A DNA stretch of 64,000 bases, taken from positions 1,550,001 through 1,614,000 of the forward strand of contig NZ_CP139035.1 in assembly GCF_029854705.2 (NCBI RefSeq), read 5' to 3'. Made by a program: the position numbers and the translations under genes. Shown here one piece after another: positions 36,000 through 44,292 of the stretch. The notes beneath the pieces are model-generated. The model did not search any database. It saw nothing but the letters and a program-made list of their open reading frames with translations, and was not told the DNA's origin. Position 1 is the first letter of the stretch, and each line of letters starts with the position of its first letter. This DNA is from Akkermansia sp. N21116. Its GTDB lineage: Bacteria > Verrucomicrobiota > Verrucomicrobiia > Verrucomicrobiales > Akkermansiaceae.

Positions 36000-36638
36000 A
36001 TGACTGCTCAAGAATGCCTCGGCAATATGCAATGGCGCTACGCGTGCAAGAAATTTGATCCTCTTCTTCAAATCCGTGAGGAAGACTGGGATGCCATCCG
36101 CCAAATGATTGTCCTGAGTCCGTCCTCGGTAGGACTGCAGCCTTGGAAGTTCATCCAGGTAGACAACCCCGAATTGAGGCGGAAACTCCGTGCCGTTTCC
36201 TGGGATCAGACCCAGGTGACGGACGCCTCCCGCCTGATTGTCTTTTGTGCCCGGCGGGAAGTGACGATGAACGATATTGACCGCTATCTTGCCCGTATCG
36301 TTGAAATCCGCGGCGTTACGCTCGAATCTCTGGAAGGGTACAAGCAGATGATGAACGGTCTTATCTTCAGCAAAACGCCTGGAGATCTCAAAGCATGGAT
36401 CGAACGCCAGGTATACATTGCTCTTGGTGTAGCTATGACCGTTGCTGCCCAGCTTCGTGTGGACACCTGTGCCTTGGAAGGCATTGATCCCCTCCAGTAC
36501 GATGCGATCCTGGGACTTGAAAGTACCCCGTACAGGACTTTGTGCGCCTTGGCATTCGGTTATCGCAGCGCCGAAGATCGTTATGCATCCATTCCCAAAG
36601 TGCGCTTTGATGTGGATGACGTGATGGAAACGCTTTGA
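36000..36638 (+). CDS. Nitroreductase-family NAD(P)H oxidoreductase
   Basis: This 212-residue flavoprotein belongs to the nitroreductase family (NfsB-like). It shows the FMN-binding opening RYACKKFDP, the SPSSVGLQPWKFI block, and the C-terminal family region GIDPLQYDAILGL with a GYR-AED tail. Such enzymes reduce nitro groups, quinones or flavin with NAD(P)H; the natural substrate cannot be told. The gene begins 29 bases after lptD and is followed 33 bases later by a YhcH-family gene, so all three may share a transcript. Confidence 0.88.
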   Translation: MTAQECLGNMQWRYACKKFDPLLQIREEDWDAIRQMIVLSPSSVGLQPWKFIQVDNPELRRKLRAVSWDQTQVTDASRLIVFCARREVTMNDIDRYLARIVEIRGVTLESLEGYKQMMNGLIFSKTPGDLKAWIERQVYIALGVAMTVAAQLRVDTCALEGIDPLQYDAILGLESTPYRTLCALAFGYRSAEDRYASIPKVRFDVDDVMETL

Positions 36639-36671
36639 TCTTTTTCTTATAACACTCAATATATTTCTTTT

Positions 36672-37121
36672 ATGATTCTGGATAACTTAAATGATTCCGC
36701 CTTGTACGAAGGTATTAATCCGCTTTTCAAACAGGCTTTTGACTACATCAAGTCTCTTGATCTCGCGACTGTAGAATTGGGGAAAACCGTTTTGGTGGAT
36801 GACGAACTCATTGTTATGGTCAACAGCACCGGGCTGAAATCCCCCGACAAGGCCAGGATGGAAGTTCACAATGCTTTCATCGACATCCACGTTCCCATTT
36901 CCACCGTGGAACGCTTTGCCTGGAAGCACAGAAGTACCCTGGAAACGGAATCCGAACCCTTCGACCATGAAAACGATGCCCAGCATTTTGAAGATGCTCC
37001 GACGACTTACGTCGATGTCCAGCCTGGCGAATTCGTGATCGTCTTCCCGAATGACGCCCACGCCGGTTGCATCGGTTCCGGAGAAATCCGCAAAATTGTC
37101 GTCAAGGTGAAGGTCCAGTAA
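36672..37121 (+). CDS. YhcH/YjgK/YiaL (EbgC) family protein
   Basis: A 149-residue cupin-like protein of the YhcH/EbgC family (DUF386). Conserved parts are the start (ILDNL), KARMEVHNAFIDIHVPIS, and GEFVIVFPNDAHAGCIG with the metal-ligand histidines. Members help sugar catabolism, for example sialic acid or beta-galactoside use, probably as anomerases or small hydrolases. The exact role is unknown. It lies beside the nitroreductase gene and before the IS110 element. Confidence 0.85.
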   Translation: MILDNLNDSALYEGINPLFKQAFDYIKSLDLATVELGKTVLVDDELIVMVNSTGLKSPDKARMEVHNAFIDIHVPISTVERFAWKHRSTLETESEPFDHENDAQHFEDAPTTYVDVQPGEFVIVFPNDAHAGCIGSGEIRKIVVKVKVQ

Positions 37122-37130
37122 GGATCTTCA

Positions 37131-37155
37131 CCCCTCCTCCGTGTAAACGGAGGGG
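37131..37155 (+). terminator. Probable terminator after yhcH-family gene
   Basis: The stem cctccgt/acggagg, with outer C/G pairs and a small bulge, has a 3-4 base loop. There is no real T-run, so termination is uncertain. Confidence 0.4.
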
Positions 37156-37223
37156 ACTATGTTGATGAATTCAAACAAGAGACTGTCTCTTCCGTATTTT
37201 TCAATCCTTCGTGAGACAGCCTC

Positions 37224-37480
37224 AAATAATAAAAAGAGCTAATATTTGATTACCACGGAGGGTAAAATGCTTCGTGGAATCGGAGCAGGGCTTCGAGGAT
37301 CGCAACCACGAAGCCCTGGCTTGTATTGAGCACGAGAGACAGCCAGATTCCCGCCCTAGGGCGGAGAATGTCAAAGAGTCAGTGCCGATACAAGCCCCAT
37401 CCGGGGATCCGATCATTCCAAATCTCGAATAGTTGAAAGGACCGTCTCCCCGAGATGAGTCCGCATTTGAGGAGGAGATC
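37224..37480 (+). ncRNA. Candidate IS110 bridge RNA (structured noncoding end)
   Basis: This gene-free stretch just before the IS110 transposase is unusually rich in perfect stems. Stem A pairs gcttcgtgg (37269-37277) with ccacgaagc (37306-37314). A competing stem pairs agggcttcg (37287-37295) with cgaagccct (37309-37317). Stem B pairs ggcttgtat (37318-37326) with atacaagcc (37388-37396) and encloses the palindrome ccgccctagggcgg (37351-37364). IS110-group elements are known to encode a bridge RNA in the long noncoding end, with one loop pairing to the donor and one to the target. The position and multi-loop fold fit that; the exact ends and guide loops are inferred and untested. Confidence 0.6.
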
Positions 37481-37483
37481 AGA

Positions 37484-38491
37484 ATGAAGCCCAACAAAAC
37501 AAAAATCAATCGTGAAGTAGGAGAAAACATACCTCAAAAGAACTATGCCGGAGTAGATATATCCAAAGACTATTTGGATATCTGCCTTCAGCATAAAACC
37601 TACCGATTCACCAACAACAAGACAGGACATAAGAACATGTTCCGTCTTTTTGAAAAACAGGAACAACCAGTTCATGTCGTGTATGAGTCCACCGGCTATT
37701 TAAGCCGTCGGCTTATCCCCGTTTTCATGGACGCCAATATCTCCCAAACATGCCTTAATCCGGTACGAGTAAGAAACTATGCCAGAAGTGAAGGACTACA
37801 GGCCAAGACCGACCGTTTGGACGCTCAGGTGCTCTGCCAATTGGGAAAAGACAAACAACTTGAGCAAGACTATCCACTTACCCGAGAAATTCTTCAGCTC
37901 AAAGAATACGAAAGTGTCCTTACTTTTTATGTCAAAAGACGGGCACAGTTGAAAAACGAGCAAAAAGCAACCAATCAGCCGTTTCTGAAACAGCAATTGG
38001 ATCAAGCCCTGAAGCAGGAAGAAAAACGCATAGAGGCGTTGCAGGTTCAAATGGAAAAACTCATCAATACTCATCAAGAGCTAAAAGAAAAGTATGAAAC
38101 CTATTTGAATGTTAAAGGAATAGGGAAACGCAATGCCATGGCGTTGATTAGCCTCATGCCCGAATTGGGAAGCATTAATAGAAAGCAGGCGTCAGCCCTA
38201 CTCGGAGTAGTGCCTTATTCCTGGGAAAGCGGAACGATGAAAGGAACACGCAAAATACATGGGGGCAGAAAGGAACTGCGCCATCTTCTCTATTTGGCAA
38301 CGGTTAGTGCCTTGAGGTGCAATGAAATCTTGCAGGCGAAGTACAAACATTTTCTCTCTGTGGGAAAAACACGAAAGTGTGCACTTATTGCCTGCTGTCA
38401 TTCTCTAATCATTTATCTCAATAGCTTAACGAAAAAAATAATTCCCCCGGATGCAGCGTCGCACGCTGCCGGGGGGATTGGGGGCGAGTAG
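37484..38491 (+). CDS. IS110-family transposase (DEDD)
   Basis: The 335-residue transposase has the N-terminal RuvC-like domain with catalytic Asp25 (GVDISKD), Glu68 (VVYESTG), Asp110 and Asp113 (KTDRLDAQ), the DEDD set. A coiled coil (about residues 155-205) follows, then the Tnp domain with the HhH-like VKGIGKRNAM and the ESG motif (Ser249, the nucleophile type of IS110) before RKIHGGRKELRHLLY. All key residues are present and the frame is intact, so it is likely active. The ATG at 37484 has a strong ribosome-binding site, gaggaggag at 37469-37477; the 17-codon upstream extension is inside the noncoding RNA region. Confidence 0.95.
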   Translation: MKPNKTKINREVGENIPQKNYAGVDISKDYLDICLQHKTYRFTNNKTGHKNMFRLFEKQEQPVHVVYESTGYLSRRLIPVFMDANISQTCLNPVRVRNYARSEGLQAKTDRLDAQVLCQLGKDKQLEQDYPLTREILQLKEYESVLTFYVKRRAQLKNEQKATNQPFLKQQLDQALKQEEKRIEALQVQMEKLINTHQELKEKYETYLNVKGIGKRNAMALISLMPELGSINRKQASALLGVVPYSWESGTMKGTRKIHGGRKELRHLLYLATVSALRCNEILQAKYKHFLSVGKTRKCALIACCHSLIIYLNSLTKKIIPPDAASHAAGGIGGE

Positions 38492-38500
38492 CCCCCATTT
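38480..38500 (+). terminator. Hairpin at transposase stop
   Basis: A 6-bp G/C stem (gggggc 38480-38485 with gccccc 38491-38496) overlaps the stop codon; the T-rich tail atttgtctattt follows. It may end transposase transcription or block read-through from the host. Confidence 0.55.
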
Positions 38501-38560
38501 GTCTATTTCTGAATTATAGTTGACTCTTTGATTTTTAGGGCTGTGCGGCAGGACGGCCGC

Positions 38561-39334
38561 TTATTCCCGATCTGCGCCTGCAATGAATTCTTCCAGATCG
38601 GGGGATAATTCGTCCTGTGTGTGGATGAGTTCTTCATCGAAGGGGAAGTCGAGTACGCAGGCGTGGAGTGCGTGGCGGGGCAGGAGTAGCCGTGTTTCCA
38701 GCTCGGAAGTCCACCCTTTGTGGATGAATTCCAGATAGCAATCCTCGGACGGTCCATAGATCTTGTCTCCGACGATGGGGGATCCCAGTGTCGCTAAATG
38801 GACGCGTATTTGGTGCGTGCGTCCTGTGAGCGGGATGCACCGGATGATGGAGAATGGCTCTCCATTCCTTGTGAACCGGCGTAGGACACGGAACTCCGTC
38901 CTGCATTTCTTTCCTTGGGGATGGATGCATTGCTTGAGCCAGATGCGTGTTTCCGTGACTTCTCCCTGCCGCAGGATCGGCAGTTCGCAGACAGTCTGTT
39001 CCCATGCGGGGTGGCCGTACACGATAGCCGTGTATTCTTTGTGCATCTGCCTCCTTTGCATGGCTCGGCCCAATTGGCGTGTAGCGGTAGGAGTTTTGGC
39101 AATGAGCGTCAATCCGCTCGTTTCCCGGTCCAATCTGTTGATCAGGGCTGCTTTCATGCCGTTGGCAACCTCGTAGCAAAGCAGAGTCTCAATTCCTTGC
39201 AGGAGATTGGGTTCCGACTTTCCATTGGACGGATGGACAATCAGGGGGGCTGCTTTGGAGACGACGATCCACTCCGGAGATTCCGCAACGACTCGGAACC
39301 AGGGAACGCAGGCAATGGGACCGTCCTGATTCAT
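38561..39334 (-). CDS. RluA-family pseudouridine synthase
   Basis: The 257-residue enzyme belongs to the RluA family, which converts uridine to pseudouridine in rRNA or tRNA. The catalytic Asp is residue 69 in INRLDRETSGL, and the family blocks RQLGRAMQRRQMHKEYTAIV and LTGRTHQIRVHL are intact. There is no S4 domain. The start is the ATG at 39334. The frame stays open much further upstream but overlaps the next gene in another frame, so that part is a shadow. It follows the RsuA-type synthase by eight bases, indicating an operon of two pseudouridine synthases. The specific target uridine is unknown. Confidence 0.9.
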   Translation of the reverse strand: MNQDGPIACVPWFRVVAESPEWIVVSKAAPLIVHPSNGKSEPNLLQGIETLLCYEVANGMKAALINRLDRETSGLTLIAKTPTATRQLGRAMQRRQMHKEYTAIVYGHPAWEQTVCELPILRQGEVTETRIWLKQCIHPQGKKCRTEFRVLRRFTRNGEPFSIIRCIPLTGRTHQIRVHLATLGSPIVGDKIYGPSEDCYLEFIHKGWTSELETRLLLPRHALHACVLDFPFDEELIHTQDELSPDLEEFIAGADRE

Positions 39335-39342
39335 GAAAAAAT

Positions 39343-40053
39343 TTATTTTTCGAACAGGGTCGGATCGATGGGCGTCCAGTGGCCGGCTTCCAATTGCAAG
39401 TCGTCCAAATGAAGAGGGCCGATGGAGAGGCGTTTCAAGGTCGATACGGGAGTTCCGACTGCGGCAAGCATGCGGCGTACCTGGTGGTAGCGGCCTTCCG
39501 TCAGAGTCAATCTGGCATGCCTCGCCTCTAGAATTTCCAGCCGGGCGGGGTGGCAGGGGGATTTTTCTCCTTCCAACGTGAAGGTTCCGGAGGCGAAGTC
39601 CTCCACGGCATGTTCCGGGATGTCGGCTTCTGTCGTGAGTTCGTACACCTTGTCTATATGATGCTTGGGAGAAGTAAGGCGGTGAACGAACTTGCCGTCG
39701 TCCGTGACCAGAAGCAGGCCTTCCGTGTCTTTGTCCAAACGGCCTACCGAGGTGACGGCGGGGTTCCTTTCCGACCATTCGGGGGGGAGAAGGTCGTAAA
39801 TTGGCGTACCGTCGCGGTCGTCGTGGCTGCAAGTGACATCCAAAGGCTTGTAGAACGCCACATAAATGCCGCGGGGAAATTCGACTGGTGTTCCATCAAC
39901 CAGAACATCTTCCGGCTCCGCTTTCTGGGATGGAGACGCGACCGGATTCCCCTGGATGGTAACCCGGCCTTTTTTTACCCATCGAGGCGCTTCACTACGG
40001 GAACAATAGCCATATCTGGAGAGGAGGGCGTCAATTCGCATGAACGCCATCAT
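39343..40053 (-). CDS. RsuA/RluB-family pseudouridine synthase
   Basis: This 236-residue enzyme has an N-terminal S4 RNA-binding domain (about residues 6-50, RIDALLSRYGYCSRSEA) and a RsuA-type catalytic domain with Asp107 in SVGRLDKDTEGLLL and the closing GRYHQVRRMLAAVG. RsuA-family members modify 16S U516 or 23S sites; which one cannot be told. The ATG at 40053 has aggaaa close by; an internal Met at 40041 also fits the family start. First gene of a two-gene operon. Confidence 0.9.
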   Translation of the reverse strand: MMAFMRIDALLSRYGYCSRSEAPRWVKKGRVTIQGNPVASPSQKAEPEDVLVDGTPVEFPRGIYVAFYKPLDVTCSHDDRDGTPIYDLLPPEWSERNPAVTSVGRLDKDTEGLLLVTDDGKFVHRLTSPKHHIDKVYELTTEADIPEHAVEDFASGTFTLEGEKSPCHPARLEILEARHARLTLTEGRYHQVRRMLAAVGTPVSTLKRLSIGPLHLDDLQLEAGHWTPIDPTLFEK

Positions 40054-40177
40054 TTTCCTGTCTGCGGGGAAAAACAAGGTTGAAATACAAGGCATGGCAT
40101 GATAAAGGAGAAAAGTTAATAGCGTCGCCTGAAATCATAATTCAGGTGGCGTTGCAATTTCAGCTATTCTTATCTCT

Positions 40178-41539
40178 ATGGAACTCATTACAGAAGCTCA
40201 GCTTACACCGCAGCAACAGGATTTGTGGAAGAAGGCCCGCCAGGCCGTGGACATGAACAACTACCAGTATGCCATTAGCCTGTTGAAGGCCTTGGTCAAG
40301 CAATTGCCCGGATTCCTCGAAGGGCGTAGAGTCTTGCGTGCCAGCGAAATCAAACTGCATCCCGAACCCAAGAAGAAGGGCCTTTTCGGCGGCATGCGCA
40401 TGACGACTGTCAAGCGTGATCCTTCCTCCTCTCTCTCATCGGTTGAAGACGAATTGGAAAACGATCCTTTCAACGAAGCTTCCAACGAAATCCTCTTCCA
40501 TGCGGCCGAAGATGCAGGCCTGCCCGACGTTGCCGCATTCGCCTTGGAAACCGTCCGTGAAGGCCATCCGGAGAACAAGAAACTTCTTCACATGCTGGCT
40601 AATCACTATATTGCCCGCAAGATGCCTGCCGAAGCCGCCTCCGTCTACCACGACATCGTCAAGGTGGATCCCTCCGACTCCATTGCCGTGAAGGGAGAAA
40701 AGGACTGCACGGCCCAGGCCTCCATGCAGAAGCAAAACTGGGAAAATGCTTCTTCCATGAAGGACGTCATGAAGAGCACCAACGAATCCGCTTCTCTGGA
40801 AAAACTCGACAAGCAGGGGATGACTCGTCAGGAAATGGAAGCCCGTCTTGCCCAGTTGTCCGAACGCTATGCTGCCAACCAGACGGACTTGGCTACGGTG
40901 CGCGCCATTGCCAGCGTGTACGAACAGATGGAAGACTGGGCTAACGCCTGTTCCTTCTTCAGCTATGCCTTCTCTTTGAGTCACAATGATGTTTCCCTCA
41001 GTGCCAAGGCATCCGAAATGAGCGAAAAGGCTCGCAATGCCCAGCTTGACGAGCTCAAGAAGCGTGCGGCCGCCGAACCCGACAATCAGGAACTTCAGGA
41101 TCAGCTTGCCCAGATGACTCAGCAGCTCTCCGAAGAGATTGTGGCGGAATGCCGTTCCCGCGTGGAAGGCAACCCGACCGATCCCCAGCTCCGTTTCGAC
41201 CTTGGTCAGGCTCTGTTCAATGCCGGTAACTTTACGGATGCCATCCCGGAACTTCAGCGCGCTCGTAACAACCCCTATCTGCGCATTAAGGCTATGCTCA
41301 TGCTGGGTAAGTGCTATGAGTCCAAGAATATGAACGACATGGCTCTCCACCAGCTTGCGGAAGCCAATGCCGAAGTCACCACCATGGACGCAACCAAGCT
41401 CGAAATCCTCTACCTCATGGGAACATTGAACGAAAAGCTTGGCAAGAAGCAGGAAGCTCTGGATTGCTTCAAGACGATTTACGATTCCAACTATGGCTAC
41501 CGCGATGTAGCCAAGCGTGTGGAATCCGCTTACGTCTGA
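40178..41539 (+). CDS. TPR-repeat protein
   Basis: The 453-residue protein is almost all helical, with at least five to six TPR-type units: residues about 13-50 (ARQAVDMNNYQYAISLLKAL), 120-170, 230-275, 325-370 and 395-450. No signal peptide or membrane segment is present, so it is probably cytoplasmic. A basic segment with KKKGLFGGMRMTTVKRD (about residues 66-85) sits between the first and second units. TPR proteins are scaffolds; no partner is suggested by the neighbours, which are pseudouridine synthases and a cobalt transporter. A terminator follows. Confidence 0.75.
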   Translation: MELITEAQLTPQQQDLWKKARQAVDMNNYQYAISLLKALVKQLPGFLEGRRVLRASEIKLHPEPKKKGLFGGMRMTTVKRDPSSSLSSVEDELENDPFNEASNEILFHAAEDAGLPDVAAFALETVREGHPENKKLLHMLANHYIARKMPAEAASVYHDIVKVDPSDSIAVKGEKDCTAQASMQKQNWENASSMKDVMKSTNESASLEKLDKQGMTRQEMEARLAQLSERYAANQTDLATVRAIASVYEQMEDWANACSFFSYAFSLSHNDVSLSAKASEMSEKARNAQLDELKKRAAAEPDNQELQDQLAQMTQQLSEEIVAECRSRVEGNPTDPQLRFDLGQALFNAGNFTDAIPELQRARNNPYLRIKAMLMLGKCYESKNMNDMALHQLAEANAEVTTMDATKLEILYLMGTLNEKLGKKQEALDCFKTIYDSNYGYRDVAKRVESAYV

Positions 41540-41574
41540 TTTCGATCATTTCTTTGTCATTTCCAATAACCGGA

Positions 41575-41613
41575 CCCGGAGGATTCTTTCATGGGATTCT
41601 CCGGGCCTTTTTC
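41575..41613 (+). terminator. Terminator of TPR gene
   Basis: A 7-bp stem (cccggag at 41575-41581 with ctccggg at 41599-41605) is followed by a T-rich run. Confidence 0.75.
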
Positions 41614-41666
41614 ATTCCTGAGAACTGACTTGTTGCAGATGCATTGAAGCAGTCTCCGTAAGTGTG

Positions 41667-42398
41667 TTATTGACGGAAACACTCCGGTTGTTCCAGACGG
41701 CAGGATTCCAAAAGTTCCCTGTCCCGGAAAATCTCTTCAGTCACCCCGTCGGCAATGATTTGACCTCCGTGCATCAGGATCACGCGGGGGCACAAGTCGA
41801 GAACTAGAGGGAGGTCATGCGTTGCAATAATCCGTGTGTGAATGAAGCCTTGCAGGAAGTTGATCATCTGGCGGCGGGAATAAGGGTCCAGATGGGTGCT
41901 CGGTTCATCCATGATGAGGATATCCGGTTCCATGGCAAGAACGGAGGCGATGGCCGCTCCTCGTTTTTCTCCGCCGGAAAGGCGGTGGGAGGCCTTGTCC
42001 CGGATATCCCAGAGCCCGACTGTGTCCAGAGCCTGGCGTGCATGTTCCTCTGCGTCCTTGCCGGGCATTCCCATATTGAGAGGACCAAAGCAGACATCTT
42101 CCATGATTGTCGGCATAAAGAGTTGGTCGTCAGGATTCTGAAATACCATCCCGACTGATTTCCGAATGGAAGGCAGGGTACTTTTAACAACGGGAATGTC
42201 ACCGATCCGGATTTCTCCGGAATCCGGCATCAAAGCTCCGCACAAGGCAAGGAGCAGGGTGGATTTTCCTGCGCCGTTGCCTCCGACCAAGGCAATGGCT
42301 TCTCCATGGCGTGCCTCGAAACTGACGTCGCGAAGCGCTTGGGTCTTGTCCGGATAGGTATAGGAAACGTGGGTTGCTCGGACAATATGGTGGCTCAT
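41667..42398 (-). CDS. cbiO: Cobalt ECF transporter ATPase
   Basis: The 243-residue ATPase has Walker A GGNGAGKST (residues 39-47), the Q-loop VFQNPDDQLFMPTI typical of the ECF/CbiO group, signature LSGGEKR, and Walker B ILIMDEP followed by the H-loop ATHD. It powers cobalt uptake with CbiQ and CbiM. The start overlaps the end of cbiQ by four bases (ATGA). Open frame further upstream is shadow. The 'QNPDDQ' motif is the diagnostic sign for energy-coupling-factor ATPases. Confidence 0.92.
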   Translation of the reverse strand: MSHHIVRATHVSYTYPDKTQALRDVSFEARHGEAIALVGGNGAGKSTLLLALCGALMPDSGEIRIGDIPVVKSTLPSIRKSVGMVFQNPDDQLFMPTIMEDVCFGPLNMGMPGKDAEEHARQALDTVGLWDIRDKASHRLSGGEKRGAAIASVLAMEPDILIMDEPSTHLDPYSRRQMINFLQGFIHTRIIATHDLPLVLDLCPRVILMHGGQIIADGVTEEIFRDRELLESCRLEQPECFRQ

Positions 42399-43207
42399 GA
42401 TAGAAGACGGTGGGTTTGGGCTCCGATATAAAAGACAGCATCGCTCCATCTCAGGAGGACAAGTATGATGCACCATACTCCTCCATAGATCAAGTCGGCT
42501 CTTCTTAGTGAATGCTCGTGGAGTGTATGCAAAGCCCCGGTGAAGCCGCGGGCTTCCATAGCCTTGTGAATGCGTTCCGCCCTGGCCATGCTGCGAATCA
42601 GAAGGGAGCCGACCATGGCCCCCCAAAAGCGCAAGGGTGTTCTGTTCGTACCGTAGCTTCGTAGATCCCGTGCCGTCGAGAGACCCGTCGCATCTTCCAT
42701 CAACAGGAAAATATAGCGGTAAAGCAATAGGCATTGCGTTGTCAGAAGAGTTGGAACCCCCATTCTTCTCATGGCGGAGCATATGGCCGGAAATCCCGTT
42801 GTGGCAATGAGAACCAGGCTTGCCAGCACTGTGAACTCTCCCCGGAGCAGGATTGACGCAAAAGAAACCCAGCCGCAGGTGATGACGGTTCCGCCGATGG
42901 TGAATGCGGGTTGATGGTCCAGAATTGGATTGAATAGCCCGATCATCACGCAGAAAGGAAGGGCGACGAGAGAGCGGCGCACTAATGGCATGATAGGAAT
43001 GTTCCCCATGCGGCAGACGACTACCGGGTATGCCAGGAAGGGAACGAGAGCCGGAACATTCAGAAGATCGACGGAGAGGAGGCATACGAGATACACGGCT
43101 GTAACGAGGCATTTTACCCGTGCATCAATGCCGTGAACAAAACTGCTCCTTCGGGCATACCTTTCAACGGTATCCATGTCGAACCAGGCTTGTTCCGTCC
43201 GTTGCAT
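42395..43207 (-). CDS. cbiQ: Cobalt ECF transporter transmembrane subunit
   Basis: The 270-residue membrane protein is an ECF T-component: about five helices, then two ARG-type coupling motifs, here AMEARGFTGALHTL (about residues 215-230) and a preceding ARDLRSYG. The ATG at 43207 is 14 bases after the cbiM stop; an inner Met at residue 11 (MDTVERYARR) is also possible. It joins the substrate component to the ATPase. The frame beyond 43207 extends into cbiM and is not used. Confidence 0.88.
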   Translation of the reverse strand: MQRTEQAWFDMDTVERYARRSSFVHGIDARVKCLVTAVYLVCLLSVDLLNVPALVPFLAYPVVVCRMGNIPIMPLVRRSLVALPFCVMIGLFNPILDHQPAFTIGGTVITCGWVSFASILLRGEFTVLASLVLIATTGFPAICSAMRRMGVPTLLTTQCLLLYRYIFLLMEDATGLSTARDLRSYGTNRTPLRFWGAMVGSLLIRSMARAERIHKAMEARGFTGALHTLHEHSLRRADLIYGGVWCIILVLLRWSDAVFYIGAQTHRLLS

Positions 43208-43221
43208 GGTAGCAGGATGTG

Positions 43222-44244
43222 TCAGACGGAGGATTTTCCGTGGCGGAAACGGGATGTAGCCCAACCTCCCAGAACGATCAGGACGAAGACGATGCCTGCT
43301 CCAAGAAGACCGGAAAGACTTGTTCCTGCCCGTTCCATGGCTGGCGTCGACTCGGTACTTCCCGAAGCAAAGGAGTAATCGGGGAGAAAAGCCGTTTCTT
43401 CCTGGATGACGGCCATGCGATGGTGGGTATCCGTTTCCGGAGCAGGCAATTCTTCCATCATGGATGTTTTAGCCATGGCCCATTCAAGCCCATCGGGATC
43501 GGAGGCTGCATACCAGGAGAATACGCCTCCGATGAGGGCGGCGATGAGAGCCAGGACGATGACCAATTTACCAGGACGGGACGATCTGGTTTTCAGGGAG
43601 GGTTGGAACACGCCCGGCTGCATGTTGCGAACAAAGAGAATAACGGCTGCTGTTGCCAGACCTTCCACGACGCCGATAGCCAGGTGGATCGGTTGCATCA
43701 GCAAGGCGAATTGCCCAAAGGGAAGGGCGGTCACTCCGGATGCTTCCGTTTCTACGACAACGCCGAAAGCTCCCAGCTGCAAGCCGATGACGGCAGCGAC
43801 GATGGAAGCCAGGGTGATTCTGCCCTTTGTCCATGTCGCGGGATTTCCTCCGGCCAGGGGTTTGAACAAGAAGGGGTAGGCAACCATGCACGACAGGAAC
43901 CCCATGTTGAAGAGATTGCATCCATAGGCCAGGAGCCCTCCATCGGCAAAAAACAGGCATTGTACCAGCAGGACGGAGGCCATTACGAGGAAGGCCGCAT
44001 AGGGCCCCAGTATAGAGGCGAGGATCAATCCCCCTCCCAAATGTCCGCTCGATCCGGTTCCAGGAATGGAAAAGTTGATCATCTGGGCTGCGAAAACAAA
44101 AGCCCCCATGACTCCCATCAGCGGGATTTTGGCGGTATTATCTTCCCGATTCAAACGGTGGACGCTGTAGGCCGCAACAACTGCGGATACGGCCCACATG
44201 GTTCCTCCTACGGATGGAGAGACAAGGGCATCTGCCATGTGCAT
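43222..44244 (-). CDS. cbiM: Cobalt ECF substrate component with fused CbiN/PDGLE-like tail
   Basis: The 340-residue protein begins MHMADALVSPSVGG, the CbiM N-terminus whose His2 and amino group bind the metal ion. About six helices follow (PIHLAIGVVEGLATAAV is the late family block). After residue about 225 comes a helix and the motif DPDGLEWA, a CbiN/PDGLE-type periplasmic module, then a last helix (AGIVFVLIVLGGWATSR). CbiM and CbiN are often separate genes; here one chain carries both. Cobalt is the most likely ion, nickel the alternative. The gene starts 48 bases past the HAD gene. I found no cobalamin riboswitch in front of it. Confidence 0.88.
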   Translation of the reverse strand: MHMADALVSPSVGGTMWAVSAVVAAYSVHRLNREDNTAKIPLMGVMGAFVFAAQMINFSIPGTGSSGHLGGGLILASILGPYAAFLVMASVLLVQCLFFADGGLLAYGCNLFNMGFLSCMVAYPFLFKPLAGGNPATWTKGRITLASIVAAVIGLQLGAFGVVVETEASGVTALPFGQFALLMQPIHLAIGVVEGLATAAVILFVRNMQPGVFQPSLKTRSSRPGKLVIVLALIAALIGGVFSWYAASDPDGLEWAMAKTSMMEELPAPETDTHHRMAVIQEETAFLPDYSFASGSTESTPAMERAGTSLSGLLGAGIVFVLIVLGGWATSRFRHGKSSV

Positions 44245-44292
44245 AATCGTATCGTTTCTAGGTAAGGGGTGATGATTGAAGAAAGGAGATCG

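Larger units (their letters stand above)
37224..38520 (+). mobile_element. IS110-family insertion sequence (ends approximate)
   Basis: The element comprises a structured noncoding left part, one transposase gene and a short right part, inserted between the convergent yhcH-family gene and rluA-type gene. IS110 elements have no or poor terminal inverted repeats and give no clear target duplication, so the true ends cannot be set by eye. The low GC of this segment relative to flanking genes agrees with transfer. Another short inverted repeat at 37179-37223 (gagactgtctc with tgagacagcctc, 10 of 12 pairs) could mark the left side or be host sequence. Confidence 0.8.

Noticed and set aside
37179-37223. 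Inverted repeat as IS110 terminal repeats
   Set aside because: Both arms lie on the left side of the element and no matching copy is seen on the right, so it does not define the ends.
39335-39832. Upstream extension of the RluA-type gene by 166 codons
   Set aside because: This part is Arg/Pro-rich shadow of the RsuA-type gene in another frame; ATG at 39334 gives the family start.
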